20,198 nucleotides of DNA from JAHHTP01 sp964587555 (lineage in GTDB: Bacteria; Bacillota; Clostridia; Oscillospirales; Ruminococcaceae). The notes below the pieces were generated by a model, which did no database searches, was not told where the DNA came from, and saw only the letters and a list, made by a program, of their open reading frames with translations. The stretch lies in NCBI GenBank assembly GCA_964587555.1, contig CAZPLR010000036.1:1-20198 (forward strand). The letters run 5' to 3'. Positions 7,338 to 14,791 of the stretch are shown here, in pieces (positions within the stretch are counted from its first letter, which is position 1; each line of letters opens with the position of its first letter). The translations under genes were made by a program, and so were the position numbers.

Positions 7338-9128
7338 TTAAGAAATCGGCTCAAAGTCCGCCGCACCATGCTTGCACAACGGGCAAACAAAGTCCTCCGG
7401 AAGTTCCTCGCCTTCATAGACATATCCGCACACCTTGCATACAAAGCCCTTTTTGCCCTCTGTCTGCGGCTTCGGCTTGACATTCTTCTGGTAATAGTCG
7501 TAGGTCATCGTCGGCACAGAGGATATCACGCGCGCCTCGGTCAAATCACAGATGAACATCCCATGTGTGCCAAGATCAACATACTGAACCGTCTTTAACG
7601 ACATAAACGAGTTGATATACCGCGGCAGGAAAGCCAGCCCATTGTCTGAGCGCAGCGGATTGCAATCGGCAAACTTATCTGTGTTTCTGCCGCTAGCAAA
7701 ACCAAACGTTTCAAATACCGAGAACGGCGCGTCAACCGTCAGACAATTCAAATTCATGATACCGGTCTGTTTGATGACATGATGCGAATAATTCTGCTTA
7801 TTGATCGTTACCGCGATGCGATTCGGTGTACTGGTAACCTGTGTGACCGTGTTGACAATCAGACCATTGTCCTTTTTGCCGTCGTTCGAGGTGACGACAT
7901 ACAGCCCATAACCAATGTTAAACAGCGCAGAAAGATCATTCTTATTCGCAGTTTCGCCGCTTTGTGCAAGATAGTCACGGCAAAGTTCGTCCGCCAGTTC
8001 TTCAACCTGCGCTCTGCTCTCATCGTTCAGCGCGGAAAGCAGACGGACTGTCGTATTGGTATAGGTGATATTTTTGCACGGCTCCAGCAGCTTTTTCATT
8101 GTTTTCGCAGCCAGCGGCGCCCAAGAGCCATTTTCGATCAGACCAATTGTGCGGTTGCGAAAGCCGCGCTCAGTCAGATGGTTGATAAACTCACGCATAA
8201 ACGGGAATATCTCAGCATTATAGGTTGTGGTCGCCAAAACCAGCTTGCCATAGCGGAATGCGCTCTCAACCGCCTCTGACATGTCGCAGCGTGCCAGATC
8301 AAAAACTTCAAGCTTTGGGCAGCCCTTGCTCTTCAGCTTCTGTTCCAGCAGTTCGACTGCTTCTTTTGTATGCCCATACACAGAGGTATAGGCAATCATA
8401 ATGCCCTCAGTTTCTACCGCGTAGGAAGACCATGTCTGATAAAGCCCCAAATAATGCGCCAGATTTTCGGTTAAAACCGGACCGTGCAGCGGGCAGATGA
8501 TCGCGATATCCAGCGTCGCAGCCTTCTTTAAAAGCGCCTGCACCTGTGCGCCGTATTTTCCAACAATACCGATATAATACCGTCTTGCCTCACAATCCCA
8601 ATCCTCTTTGACATCGAGCGCGCCGAATTTACCGAAACCGTCGGCAGAGAACAAGATCTTATCGCAACTATCATAGGTCACCATAACCTCAGGCCAATGC
8701 ACCATCGGCGCAGCGACAAAATGAAGCTCGTGCTTGCCTAAATTCAAGGTATCTCCCTCGGCGATTATAATTCTCCGATCTTCAAAATCCGTTCCAAAGA
8801 ACTGTTTCATCATCGCAAACGCTTTTGCAGAGGACACGATCTGCACCTGCGGATAGTTCTTCATAAAAACGGCGATATTCGCAGAGTGATCCGGCTCCAT
8901 ATGCTGTATCACAAGATAATCCGGTTTCCGGTCACCCAGCGTGCCGGCGATATTATCCAGCCATTCATGGGTAAAGCGCGCGTCAACGGTATCCATGATT
9001 GCAACCTTCTCATCGATGATCGCATAGGAGTTATATGACATACCGTTTGGTACAGTATACTGTCCCTCAAACAGGTCAACGTCATGATCGTTCACGCCGA
9101 TATACTTGACATCTTTTGTAATAAACAT
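7338..9128 (-). CDS. Flavodiiron protein with flavin reductase and rubredoxin domains
   Basis: The start is MFITKDVKYIGVNDHDVDLF at 9128, eight bases from GGAGGAGG; the upstream in-frame ATG at 9146 has no such site. The 596-residue protein has four parts. Residues 1-240 are a metallo-beta-lactamase-like diiron core with H76, E78, D80, H144, D163 and H215 in the order of the six flavodiiron ligands. Residues 243-390 are a flavodoxin-like FMN domain (TSVYGHT loop). Residues 400-545 are a flavin reductase-like domain. Residues 560-596 are a rubredoxin with CxxC at 564-567 and 582-585. These enzymes reduce O2 to water or NO to N2O in the cytoplasm of anaerobes. Carrying rubredoxin and a reductase-like domain on one chain suggests a self-contained electron path from NAD(P)H, which is inference. 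Confidence 0.95.
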   Translation of the reverse strand: MFITKDVKYIGVNDHDVDLFEGQYTVPNGMSYNSYAIIDEKVAIMDTVDARFTHEWLDNIAGTLGDRKPDYLVIQHMEPDHSANIAVFMKNYPQVQIVSSAKAFAMMKQFFGTDFEDRRIIIAEGDTLNLGKHELHFVAAPMVHWPEVMVTYDSCDKILFSADGFGKFGALDVKEDWDCEARRYYIGIVGKYGAQVQALLKKAATLDIAIICPLHGPVLTENLAHYLGLYQTWSSYAVETEGIMIAYTSVYGHTKEAVELLEQKLKSKGCPKLEVFDLARCDMSEAVESAFRYGKLVLATTTYNAEIFPFMREFINHLTERGFRNRTIGLIENGSWAPLAAKTMKKLLEPCKNITYTNTTVRLLSALNDESRAQVEELADELCRDYLAQSGETANKNDLSALFNIGYGLYVVTSNDGKKDNGLIVNTVTQVTSTPNRIAVTINKQNYSHHVIKQTGIMNLNCLTVDAPFSVFETFGFASGRNTDKFADCNPLRSDNGLAFLPRYINSFMSLKTVQYVDLGTHGMFICDLTEARVISSVPTMTYDYYQKNVKPKPQTEGKKGFVCKVCGYVYEGEELPEDFVCPLCKHGAADFEPIS

Positions 9129-9145
9129 AAATTCATCCTCCTCCA

Positions 9146-9203
9146 TAGGTTTCTGCTCTATAGTATATCACATGTAGGTTTCTGTTCTATAGTATATCAT
9201 ATG
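9146..9203 (-). repeat. Tandem 29-bp duplication in the flavodiiron promoter
   Basis: The units 9146-9174 and 9175-9203 are identical except at two positions. Each carries, on the minus strand, a GATATACTATAGA core with a TATACT -10 element, so the second -10 lies at 9162-9167, exactly 29 bases downstream of the first. It ends three bases before the GGAGGAGG ribosome site. Confidence 0.9.
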
Positions 9204-9219
9204 TCGCCCTAAAAAACAA
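9191..9219 (-). promoter_or_regulatory. Probable promoter of the flavodiiron gene
   Basis: On the minus strand TTGTTT (complement of 9214-9219) and TATACT (complement of 9191-9196) are 17 bases apart. The copy of TATACT in the downstream repeat (9162-9167) lacks a convincing -35, so the distal one is preferred. Confidence 0.6.
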
Positions 9220-9253
9220 GCTGTAATCGTGAAATAAATCAGGTAACCAAATC

Positions 9254-10051
9254 TTACGCTTCCTTCCAAAGCGCCTTTACCGCAGCAAGCGAATCCTCAA
9301 TCAGCGCAAAAGGCGGACGCGCCTGCGATTCGCACTCAATGATGATCTCGGTTTCCCGCGTGTCGAACGCACGGAAAATCCCCGTCCAATCGTTATCATC
9401 ATCCGGATCGCCAAGCGTTACATCAAAGCCCTTCTTCTTAGAATACGGCTTCGCATGAATCAGTATTTTCCTTCCCATTTGGGAATAACGGCGGATGAAC
9501 TTCACTGGATCGGCTCCGCCCTCAATCGCATTTCCGGTATCCAGCTCAATGATGATTTCAGGCGGCAGCGAATCAAACAGCAGTTCAAAAACCGTCTTAC
9601 CATCATAAGAAAGCGCAAACTCATGATTGTGATTATGATAGCCGAATTCGATCCCCTCCGCTGCAAAAATAGCGGAAAGCTCCGTAAAACGCTTTGCATA
9701 CCGCTGCCAGACCTCTTTGCATTCCTCTGCGTGCGTATGAGCAACCTCCCATTGCCCGCCAAGGCACGGAACAATCACGCGTTTTAATCCAACGGCATGA
9801 CAATAGTCAATCGTTTCAGCGATCGTTTCTGGCTGCAAATGCCGCCATTCGATATGCCAGCCATTCAAACGCAGCCCTGCGTCGCACAGCATTGTTTTCA
9901 ACACCTGCGGCGCAATATCCGGCTCGCCGAAATACTCAATGCTGCTGTAGCCGCAGTCAGCCGCTTTTTTTAAAGCCGCAGACGCGTCCTGCGTCAACGC
10001 ACCGTAAATGCTGTACGCACCAAGACTGCAATGCAAGTTCTCTGTTTTCAT
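9254..10051 (-). CDS. Sugar phosphate isomerase/epimerase (xylose isomerase-like TIM barrel)
   Basis: The 265-residue protein begins MKTENLHCSLGAYSIYGAL, with AAGGGGGG eight bases upstream. It shows the family's metal-site pattern in order: GYHNHNHEF, then the IELDTGNA strand, a HAKP segment, and a C-terminal IIECES glutamate. These fit the four ligands (Glu/Asp/His/Glu) of AP-endonuclease-2-type TIM barrels that isomerise or epimerise sugars, inositols or hydroxy acids. The substrate cannot be read from the sequence and no sugar transporter or kinase lies nearby to suggest one. It follows a terminator and precedes the flavodiiron gene by 125 bases with no clear hairpin between, so partial cotranscription with that gene is possible. 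Confidence 0.88.
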   Translation of the reverse strand: MKTENLHCSLGAYSIYGALTQDASAALKKAADCGYSSIEYFGEPDIAPQVLKTMLCDAGLRLNGWHIEWRHLQPETIAETIDYCHAVGLKRVIVPCLGGQWEVAHTHAEECKEVWQRYAKRFTELSAIFAAEGIEFGYHNHNHEFALSYDGKTVFELLFDSLPPEIIIELDTGNAIEGGADPVKFIRRYSQMGRKILIHAKPYSKKKGFDVTLGDPDDDNDWTGIFRAFDTRETEIIIECESQARPPFALIEDSLAAVKALWKEA

Positions 10052-10068
10052 ATAAAATCCCCCCTTAA

Positions 10069-10103
10069 CAAAAACGCCCGTTGAACCAAAATGATTCGGG
10101 CGT
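10069..10103 (-). terminator. Terminator at the end of the polysaccharide/RadC-like transcript
   Basis: On the minus strand ACGCCCG (complement of 10097-10103) pairs with CGGGCGT (complement of 10074-10080), followed by T5. It lies eight bases after the RadC-like stop and just before the isomerase ribosome site. Confidence 0.75.
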
Positions 10104-10111
10104 CTTAAAAT

Positions 10112-10852
10112 CTATACCAATTCTGAATCCAATCTGAAATAAGCAAACGTTTCACCAAGAGAACCCTCTACGCCGGACAAAAGCATATAGCCGTAGGTTT
10201 TCCACGAATATGGAAACGAAACAGTTTTGTTCAGATAGTAATTCACGCTCGCCGATAAGTCCTCCGGCGTTTTATCCTTACAATCAAAAGCCAATATCAC
10301 CTGTTTCACATCCGGTAAATGGCAATAGCGCAGCATAAGCGGCAGATTCGATTCACCATAACGAATATCATACACATGCGTTAGATTCTCCGCTTCGTCA
10401 AAGCAGAGAAAAAACACACGGTCGTCAGCAGAAATCAGATACGGCATCAAGAATTTGGCAAGCTTCTTTGGAGCATGCAACGCTTTCTCCAAAAGCGGAC
10501 ATTCTTCACCCGAAAAGGTCTTCGCATTAAGTACAATCTGCGAAGATATCGCGAGAAATGCCGAAAGCGGCGCATCCGTCGTGCTTAGGTCGCAGGAAGC
10601 AAATTCCTCTAACAAATCGGGAAGTTTCCTTCCCTCTAAAAACCTGCGCGCAATGATGTTCGCATCTGCCCGCGTGTAATACACATTTAACAGGATTTCA
10701 AGCAAAACATGCTCGGGCAGTGAAGCGCCATAGCTTTGTATGAATTCACGTCTTACTTTTGCGCGGTGTCCAACATGCGAAACCTCGCCGGTTGGCAGCT
10801 TGCCGCTCTTCCCTACAGTTCTTTTAGAAGGCTCCTTTTTCAATAATACCAC
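10112..10852 (-). CDS. RadC-like protein with a degenerate JAMM (MPN) domain
   Basis: The 246-residue protein opens with a GTG at 10852. Residues 28-72 match the RadC N-terminal helix-hairpin region (HRAKVRREFIQSYGASLPEH, then a LLEILL segment and an IIARRFL helix). Residues 126-235 follow the RadC JAB/MPN fold (RVFFLCFDEAENLTHVYDI, then a QVILAF strand). Where RadC proteins have the zinc-binding HxHPSG motif, this one reads AFDCKDK (188-194), and the following PSxxD motif is also missing, so no metallo-hydrolase activity is expected. RadC's true role is itself unsettled. The start overlaps the end of the SRAP-like gene by 13 bases, so the two are made together. It could alternatively start at a downstream TTG near 10843. 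Confidence 0.72.
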   Translation of the reverse strand: MVLLKKEPSKRTVGKSGKLPTGEVSHVGHRAKVRREFIQSYGASLPEHVLLEILLNVYYTRADANIIARRFLEGRKLPDLLEEFASCDLSTTDAPLSAFLAISSQIVLNAKTFSGEECPLLEKALHAPKKLAKFLMPYLISADDRVFFLCFDEAENLTHVYDIRYGESNLPLMLRYCHLPDVKQVILAFDCKDKTPEDLSASVNYYLNKTVSFPYSWKTYGYMLLSGVEGSLGETFAYFRLDSELV

Positions 10853-11439
10853 ACTTCACGATAAGCGACATTCTTTATCGCATTTCTTACCATTCCGAAA
10901 GCTGCCGCCTCATGGCGATCGACGCTTACCCATTTCCATGCCTCCCGCCAGTCAAAAATAATTGGCATCTGCGCTCCGATTAGCGGAACCAGCGATGTAG
11001 GCGTTTTGGTCATCAGCAACATGAACTGCGGTTTACCGTTTTTCTTGCGATAAATCCCCGCTAAATACATCATTCTGCTGCCGCTTTTCTTCCAAACCTC
11101 AAATTTCCTCTTTCCCTTACCAACTCCAAAATAATAAGACGCTGAAACCAGACATCGACGATGGTAGAAACCGTCGTAGGTGATGAGGCTCTTCGCAGCA
11201 GCTTCGGCGCTCATTTCATAGATGCTATTCTCCTCGTCACAGTAACCCCACTCCATCAAATACACCTGTGCAAAACCCAGCTTACATGGAGCGGCGACTG
11301 GAACAATGTCGCCCGGCGAAATAATGCCTGTTTGAAATGGCGTATCCGGATAAGAGTGCTTTGCCGCATGCAGCATAACGTTAATCTCATCCGGAACATA
11401 ATTATCTGTGATATTTGGAAGGTAAAACTGAATACTCAT
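10840..11439 (-). CDS. SRAP (YedK/HMCES)-like protein lacking the catalytic residues
   Basis: The 199-residue protein follows the SRAP fold along its length: IISPGDIVPVA resembles the APG strand, MEWGY the FWGY strand, then HRRCLVSASYYFG, FEVWKKS and AQMPIIF. SRAP proteins trap abasic sites in single-stranded DNA through a covalent bond to Cys2. Here all four known active-site positions differ: Cys2 is Ser; the Asn of NARxE aligns with Glu75; the Glu of FxEW with Phe104; the His of HxRMP with Gly155. The N-terminal Met-Cys cannot be recovered from an alternative start. Fold membership is read by eye. It lies 33 bases after the CpsD-like gene with no terminator between, has a weak ribosome site (AGG), and overlaps the RadC-like gene. 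Its function is unknown; DNA binding without chemistry is one possibility. Confidence 0.75.
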   Translation of the reverse strand: MSIQFYLPNITDNYVPDEINVMLHAAKHSYPDTPFQTGIISPGDIVPVAAPCKLGFAQVYLMEWGYCDEENSIYEMSAEAAAKSLITYDGFYHRRCLVSASYYFGVGKGKRKFEVWKKSGSRMMYLAGIYRKKNGKPQFMLLMTKTPTSLVPLIGAQMPIIFDWREAWKWVSVDRHEAAAFGMVRNAIKNVAYREVWYY

Positions 11440-11472
11440 ATTGCTATACCTAATGCCTTATCCTGTCAATGA

Positions 11473-12249
11473 CTATTTTGCTTTGCCGTGGTTATGCAGC
11501 TTACTATGCCGATCCGTCTCTTTATCTCCATAATATCCATAACCGTAGCCGTAACCATACTTACCGCCGTAACCATAACCATAACGACGGTTCTTCTTCA
11601 AATCGACCTTATTTAACACAACACCCAAGATCGGCGTCTGCGAAGCTTGAAGCTTTTGCACAACTGCCTGCGCCATCCGGTATTTGACACGACCGGAATC
11701 AATCACAAGAATTGCTCCGTTGCAGCGCGGCGCAATCACCGCAGCATCAACCACTAAGCCAAGCGGCGAACAGTCGATGATTACATAATCGAACACCTCC
11801 GAAGCTACCTTCATAAGCTGATCGAAACGTTTGCTGGACAGCAGTTCGCTCGGATTCGGCGGAACAACGCCGCTTCCGATATACGCAAGCTTCGGCGATT
11901 CCGTCATATAAATGATATCATCCAACGCAACCTGACCAGAAAGATAGTGAGAAAGCCCAAAATCAATCGATCCCTGCGTTAAATGCACATCCAAGGAATC
12001 CTTGCGCAGATCTGCGTCGATCAACAGCACATTTTTATCAAGCTCAGTCAAAGAACGCGCAAGCGCAAGCGAAATGGTCGATTTTCCTTCGCTGGAAATA
12101 CAGCTTGTGATGAAAAGCACCCGCTTGTCATCCCCTGCGAACAGCAAATTGGTGCGCAGCACCTTTAGCTCCTCCGCAATCTCAAACGGCTGCTCCTTCT
12201 GCTCGATTTCTATTCTTCTGACCCCAGAAACCGTTTCCTTGTCTGCCAT
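11473..12249 (-). CDS. cpsD: CpsD/CapB-type bacterial tyrosine kinase
   Basis: The 258-residue cytoplasmic BY-kinase shows EELKVLRTNL (27-36), Walker A SCISSEGKST (49-58), Walker A' LLIDADLR (75-82) and Walker B VIIDCSP (156-162). The C-terminal tail contains nine tyrosines in a Tyr-Gly-rich run (about residues 219-239), the usual autophosphorylation cluster. It works with the separate Wzz-like membrane adaptor encoded at the start of the operon, as in Gram-positive CpsC/CpsD pairs, to control polymer length and export. Its start follows the CpsB-like stop by one base, so translation is coupled, and the two should act as kinase and phosphatase on the same tail. The symbol follows function, not proven orthology. 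Confidence 0.93.
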   Translation of the reverse strand: MADKETVSGVRRIEIEQKEQPFEIAEELKVLRTNLLFAGDDKRVLFITSCISSEGKSTISLALARSLTELDKNVLLIDADLRKDSLDVHLTQGSIDFGLSHYLSGQVALDDIIYMTESPKLAYIGSGVVPPNPSELLSSKRFDQLMKVASEVFDYVIIDCSPLGLVVDAAVIAPRCNGAILVIDSGRVKYRMAQAVVQKLQASQTPILGVVLNKVDLKKNRRYGYGYGGKYGYGYGYGYYGDKETDRHSKLHNHGKAK

Positions 12250-12250
12250 A

Positions 12251-12958
12251 CTATATCACCCGGTTCGGATGCGCAAAAAAAACTTCCTGCGCATAATCAA
12301 AACCCATTTTCCTCTCTACATATTTTAAACACTCGGACAGATTTGGTCTTCGATTCACCATATTATGCGCATCCGACGCAATAAAATCAATGACGTTCTC
12401 TCTCATCAGCATCCGGCAAAAACGCTTTATACTCAAGCCCTCCTGCCCCATCACACTTCCGGCATTAACTTGGATCAGCGCACCTTGTTCACGCAGCAAG
12501 GGAAGCGTATCCGGGTTCAATAAAACCGCTTTATAACGCTCCACATGCGCCAGAACCGGAGAATAGCCTTGCTCACGCGCAATTCTTACCGCATCACAAA
12601 AAACAGAAAACGGTGCGTGATATGAGAACTCCAGCAAAACGCAATGAGCCTTTCCAAACGAAACTGCCTGATGCTTTTGCAAAAGCGCAGCAACCGAATC
12701 ATCGTAATAATACTCCCGCCCAAGCAAAAGTTTGAGCGGCAGCTCATGTTCGCTTATCACGAGCAGCAGCCGCTCAAACTGTCTTTCTAACTCAGAATCC
12801 GGCGTTTCAAAGTACTTAGTCCGGTAATGCGGTGTCAGTACTATGGTAGAAACATTCGATTTTGTCGCACAAACCAGCATCTGAAGCGATTCGTAGCTGT
12901 TTTGTGCGCCGTCATCCACATAGGGCATCATATGGCAATGAAGATCGGTTAGCTGCAT
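12251..12958 (-). CDS. cpsB: CpsB/YwqE-type PHP tyrosine-protein phosphatase
   Basis: The 235-residue protein has the PHP-family metal motifs: DLHCHMMPYVDDGA near the N-terminus (residues 5-18), a central ...LLEFSYHA.. segment, VLAHVERY and the C-terminal SDAHN. These coordinate the metal cluster, usually Mn, of Gram-positive phosphotyrosine phosphatases. The predicted job is to dephosphorylate the Tyr tail of the adjacent kinase and so cycle polysaccharide assembly. The start has GAAGAGG seven bases upstream. It lies 31 bases after the sortase-type surface protein, in the same operon, and one base before the kinase. Confidence 0.93.
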   Translation of the reverse strand: MQLTDLHCHMMPYVDDGAQNSYESLQMLVCATKSNVSTIVLTPHYRTKYFETPDSELERQFERLLLVISEHELPLKLLLGREYYYDDSVAALLQKHQAVSFGKAHCVLLEFSYHAPFSVFCDAVRIAREQGYSPVLAHVERYKAVLLNPDTLPLLREQGALIQVNAGSVMGQEGLSIKRFCRMLMRENVIDFIASDAHNMVNRRPNLSECLKYVERKMGFDYAQEVFFAHPNRVI

Positions 12959-12989
12959 AACAAACCTCTTCTATCAAGGCGCGTCCTGA

Positions 12990-13730
12990 TTATTTTGCTT
13001 TACGCCGTCTGCCGGTCAGCACTATTACAACAATACCAGCCGCCGCAACGACAGCAATGATCGCTGCAGGCATCGCCCAGTTAATGTCACCGGTTTTCGG
13101 CGTATCGTCGTTACCGTCGCCGCCGTTGCCATTCACATCTGTGTACAGTACAATCGGGTAAGAAGCCTCCAGAGAATTCTGAATGTGGTCAAATGTAACC
13201 TCGATCTTGCCATCCATGACCTCCGTCGGCAGCGCTTTCCACGTGGCGCTTGATTGGGTAGTGATCTTAATCCCCATTGCGCCGCGCACCATCAGTCTCT
13301 GAAGCGAAGTAAAAGCAGTATTTGAAGGAAAAGTGCATTCAAACATAACGACATTGTCGCCTTCCTTGATGCCCGGAACAGCAAAGGTCAGCTTTACCGG
13401 GTAGCTGACACCCTCCTCTGCGGTAATAACCGGCTGGGAGAGGATCGTAGCCTTCATTTCGTCGCTGCCTTCCATCGGCGCAGAAGCAATCGCCTCTTCC
13501 TGCGTCATAATTCTAAGCTCGTTGTCCGCATACGCTTCATCGTCAAGATTACTTTCAGACCAAACGGTAATATCCGGCTCATCGCCATTGGCGTCAACCG
13601 CAGAAATCACCTCAATGTAATCGGTCTTACTCGGCGCGGCAAAAACAGCGCTGCTGAAGATGGATGCCGCAAGAATCGCGGAAGCAAGCACCGCTACAAA
13701 GCGTTTCATACCTAAAAATTTTTTTACCAT
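12990..13730 (-). CDS. Sortase-anchored surface protein of unknown function inside the polysaccharide operon
   Basis: The 246-residue protein has a clear secretion signal (KKFLGMKRF, then a hydrophobic core ending SSAVFAA near residue 32) and a wall-sorting tail: TPKTGD at residues 210-215, a hydrophobic stretch of about 20 residues and an RRRKAK end. TPKTG differs from LPXTG at position 1, but the layout is that of a sortase substrate. The mature part of about 175 residues is acidic at its start and predicted beta-rich; I do not recognise a domain. The start is supported by GGAGG seven bases upstream. It sits between the LCP ligase and the phosphatase, which is not usual for Cps modules, so its surface display may be linked to the polymer. 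Nothing in the sequence shows binding or enzymatic activity. Confidence 0.82.
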   Translation of the reverse strand: MVKKFLGMKRFVAVLASAILAASIFSSAVFAAPSKTDYIEVISAVDANGDEPDITVWSESNLDDEAYADNELRIMTQEEAIASAPMEGSDEMKATILSQPVITAEEGVSYPVKLTFAVPGIKEGDNVVMFECTFPSNTAFTSLQRLMVRGAMGIKITTQSSATWKALPTEVMDGKIEVTFDHIQNSLEASYPIVLYTDVNGNGGDGNDDTPKTGDINWAMPAAIIAVVAAAGIVVIVLTGRRRKAK

Positions 13731-13753
13731 GATGAATCCTCCAAAATGTTATA

Positions 13754-13778
13754 TTTTTTCTGCTGTCACAGCAAAAAA
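13754..13778 (-). other. Small intercistronic hairpin before the surface-protein gene
   Basis: TGCTG (13761-13765) pairs with CAGCA (13769-13773) around a three-base loop, flanked by T6 and A5 runs that extend the stem with one bulge. In the minus-strand transcript it lies after the LCP stop and could attenuate or set an mRNA end. The stem is short, so it is weak as a terminator. Confidence 0.4.
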
Positions 13779-13792
13779 GAGAATACCAAAGC

Positions 13793-14773
13793 CTACTCTT
13801 CCTCGTAAAATAGGAAAAGTACCTGTTTCTTCACAGCTTCCTCATCCAAATAATACTCGTCATGCAGATCGCCAACCGTACTTTTCCCAGCCAGCTTCAA
13901 AAATTCCAGCGTGTCGCCGGATTCAGACAAGGCTGCCAGTTCTTCCACTGTTAAATCGGTGTAGATACTGTTTTCAGCGGCTTTTTCGATCGCATTGATT
14001 TTGGATGCGCCATTTTCTTTTAAATAGTCCCAAAGCGCGGATAAGAACATCTCCTGCCGCGCGATACGCTGCTCATTGCTTCCAGACGTTTCGGCGTCGC
14101 GGTAACGCAGAAACGCTTCCACATTCTCGCTCGTTAAAACAATTCTGCTTCCCTTCGTATAAGCAGGGTCCAAGTCAGTTGCATCCGCCGTCAACGTAAC
14201 CTCAAGCCCGCCCAGCGCGTCGGCAACTGCCGGAATTCCGTCCTGCACCAACGCAAATGTGGAATCGATATATACGCCATAAAGCATCTTGGAAACGGCG
14301 TTTTTTGTCATCCAGCAAGCGCGGCGGTGATCCTCGCCGAAAGCGTACTGCATATTGATCTGCATCTGCCCTGTAGAAACGTAATTCCCTGCGTCATCAT
14401 AAAGCGAAACATCCGCCATCGTGTCACGCGAGATCTCCAAAACGGTGGTTTCCTTTGTCTTATCGTTCTGAACCAGCAGGAAAAGCGCGTCCGCGCGGCC
14501 AAAATCCGCGATAGAATCAATATGCGCTTTTTCCATATCGACACCCAAAAACAGGATTGCCCGTACAGAGTGGTTACGCCGATAGGTTTTTCCATCGTAG
14601 ATCACAGTCTCGCCGAACGTCTCAGTCTGTGCGCTTTCCACGCTGGAAAAGCTCTCATTCCGCGAAACGCGACTCACCCTGTTTTGCTGTACTACAATCA
14701 TTATATAAAGCGCGCCGGCGGCGACAAAAACAGCGATAAAGATCGCCAAAACAATTTTTCTTCTCTTGCTCAA
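13793..14773 (-). CDS. LytR-CpsA-Psr (LCP) family cell-wall polymer ligase
   Basis: The 326-residue protein has one N-terminal membrane anchor (residues 7-28) and an extracytoplasmic LCP domain. Diagnostic segments are FGRADALFLL (91-100, the Arg/Asp pair binding pyrophosphate and Mg), ISRDT (114-118), INMQYAFG (139-146) and the late FLRYRD and NEQRIARQ motifs. LCP enzymes transfer lipid-linked polysaccharide or teichoic acid to peptidoglycan. The start is a TTG, fixed by GGAGG six bases upstream, and is 18 bases after the Wzz-like stop. This CpsA-type gene between a CpsC-like and a CpsB-like gene fits the Gram-positive capsule operon. The polymer synthesis genes themselves are not in this window. 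Confidence 0.93.
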   Translation of the reverse strand: MSKRRKIVLAIFIAVFVAAGALYIMIVVQQNRVSRVSRNESFSSVESAQTETFGETVIYDGKTYRRNHSVRAILFLGVDMEKAHIDSIADFGRADALFLLVQNDKTKETTVLEISRDTMADVSLYDDAGNYVSTGQMQINMQYAFGEDHRRACWMTKNAVSKMLYGVYIDSTFALVQDGIPAVADALGGLEVTLTADATDLDPAYTKGSRIVLTSENVEAFLRYRDAETSGSNEQRIARQEMFLSALWDYLKENGASKINAIEKAAENSIYTDLTVEELAALSESGDTLEFLKLAGKSTVGDLHDEYYLDEEAVKKQVLFLFYEEE

Positions 14774-14791
14774 GGCAAACCTCCGTTAACC

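Noticed and set aside
11443..11469. TTGACA...TATAGC as a promoter for the SRAP-like gene
   Set aside because: The spacer is only 15 bases and the -10 would lie almost on the start codon; kept only as a possibility in the findings.
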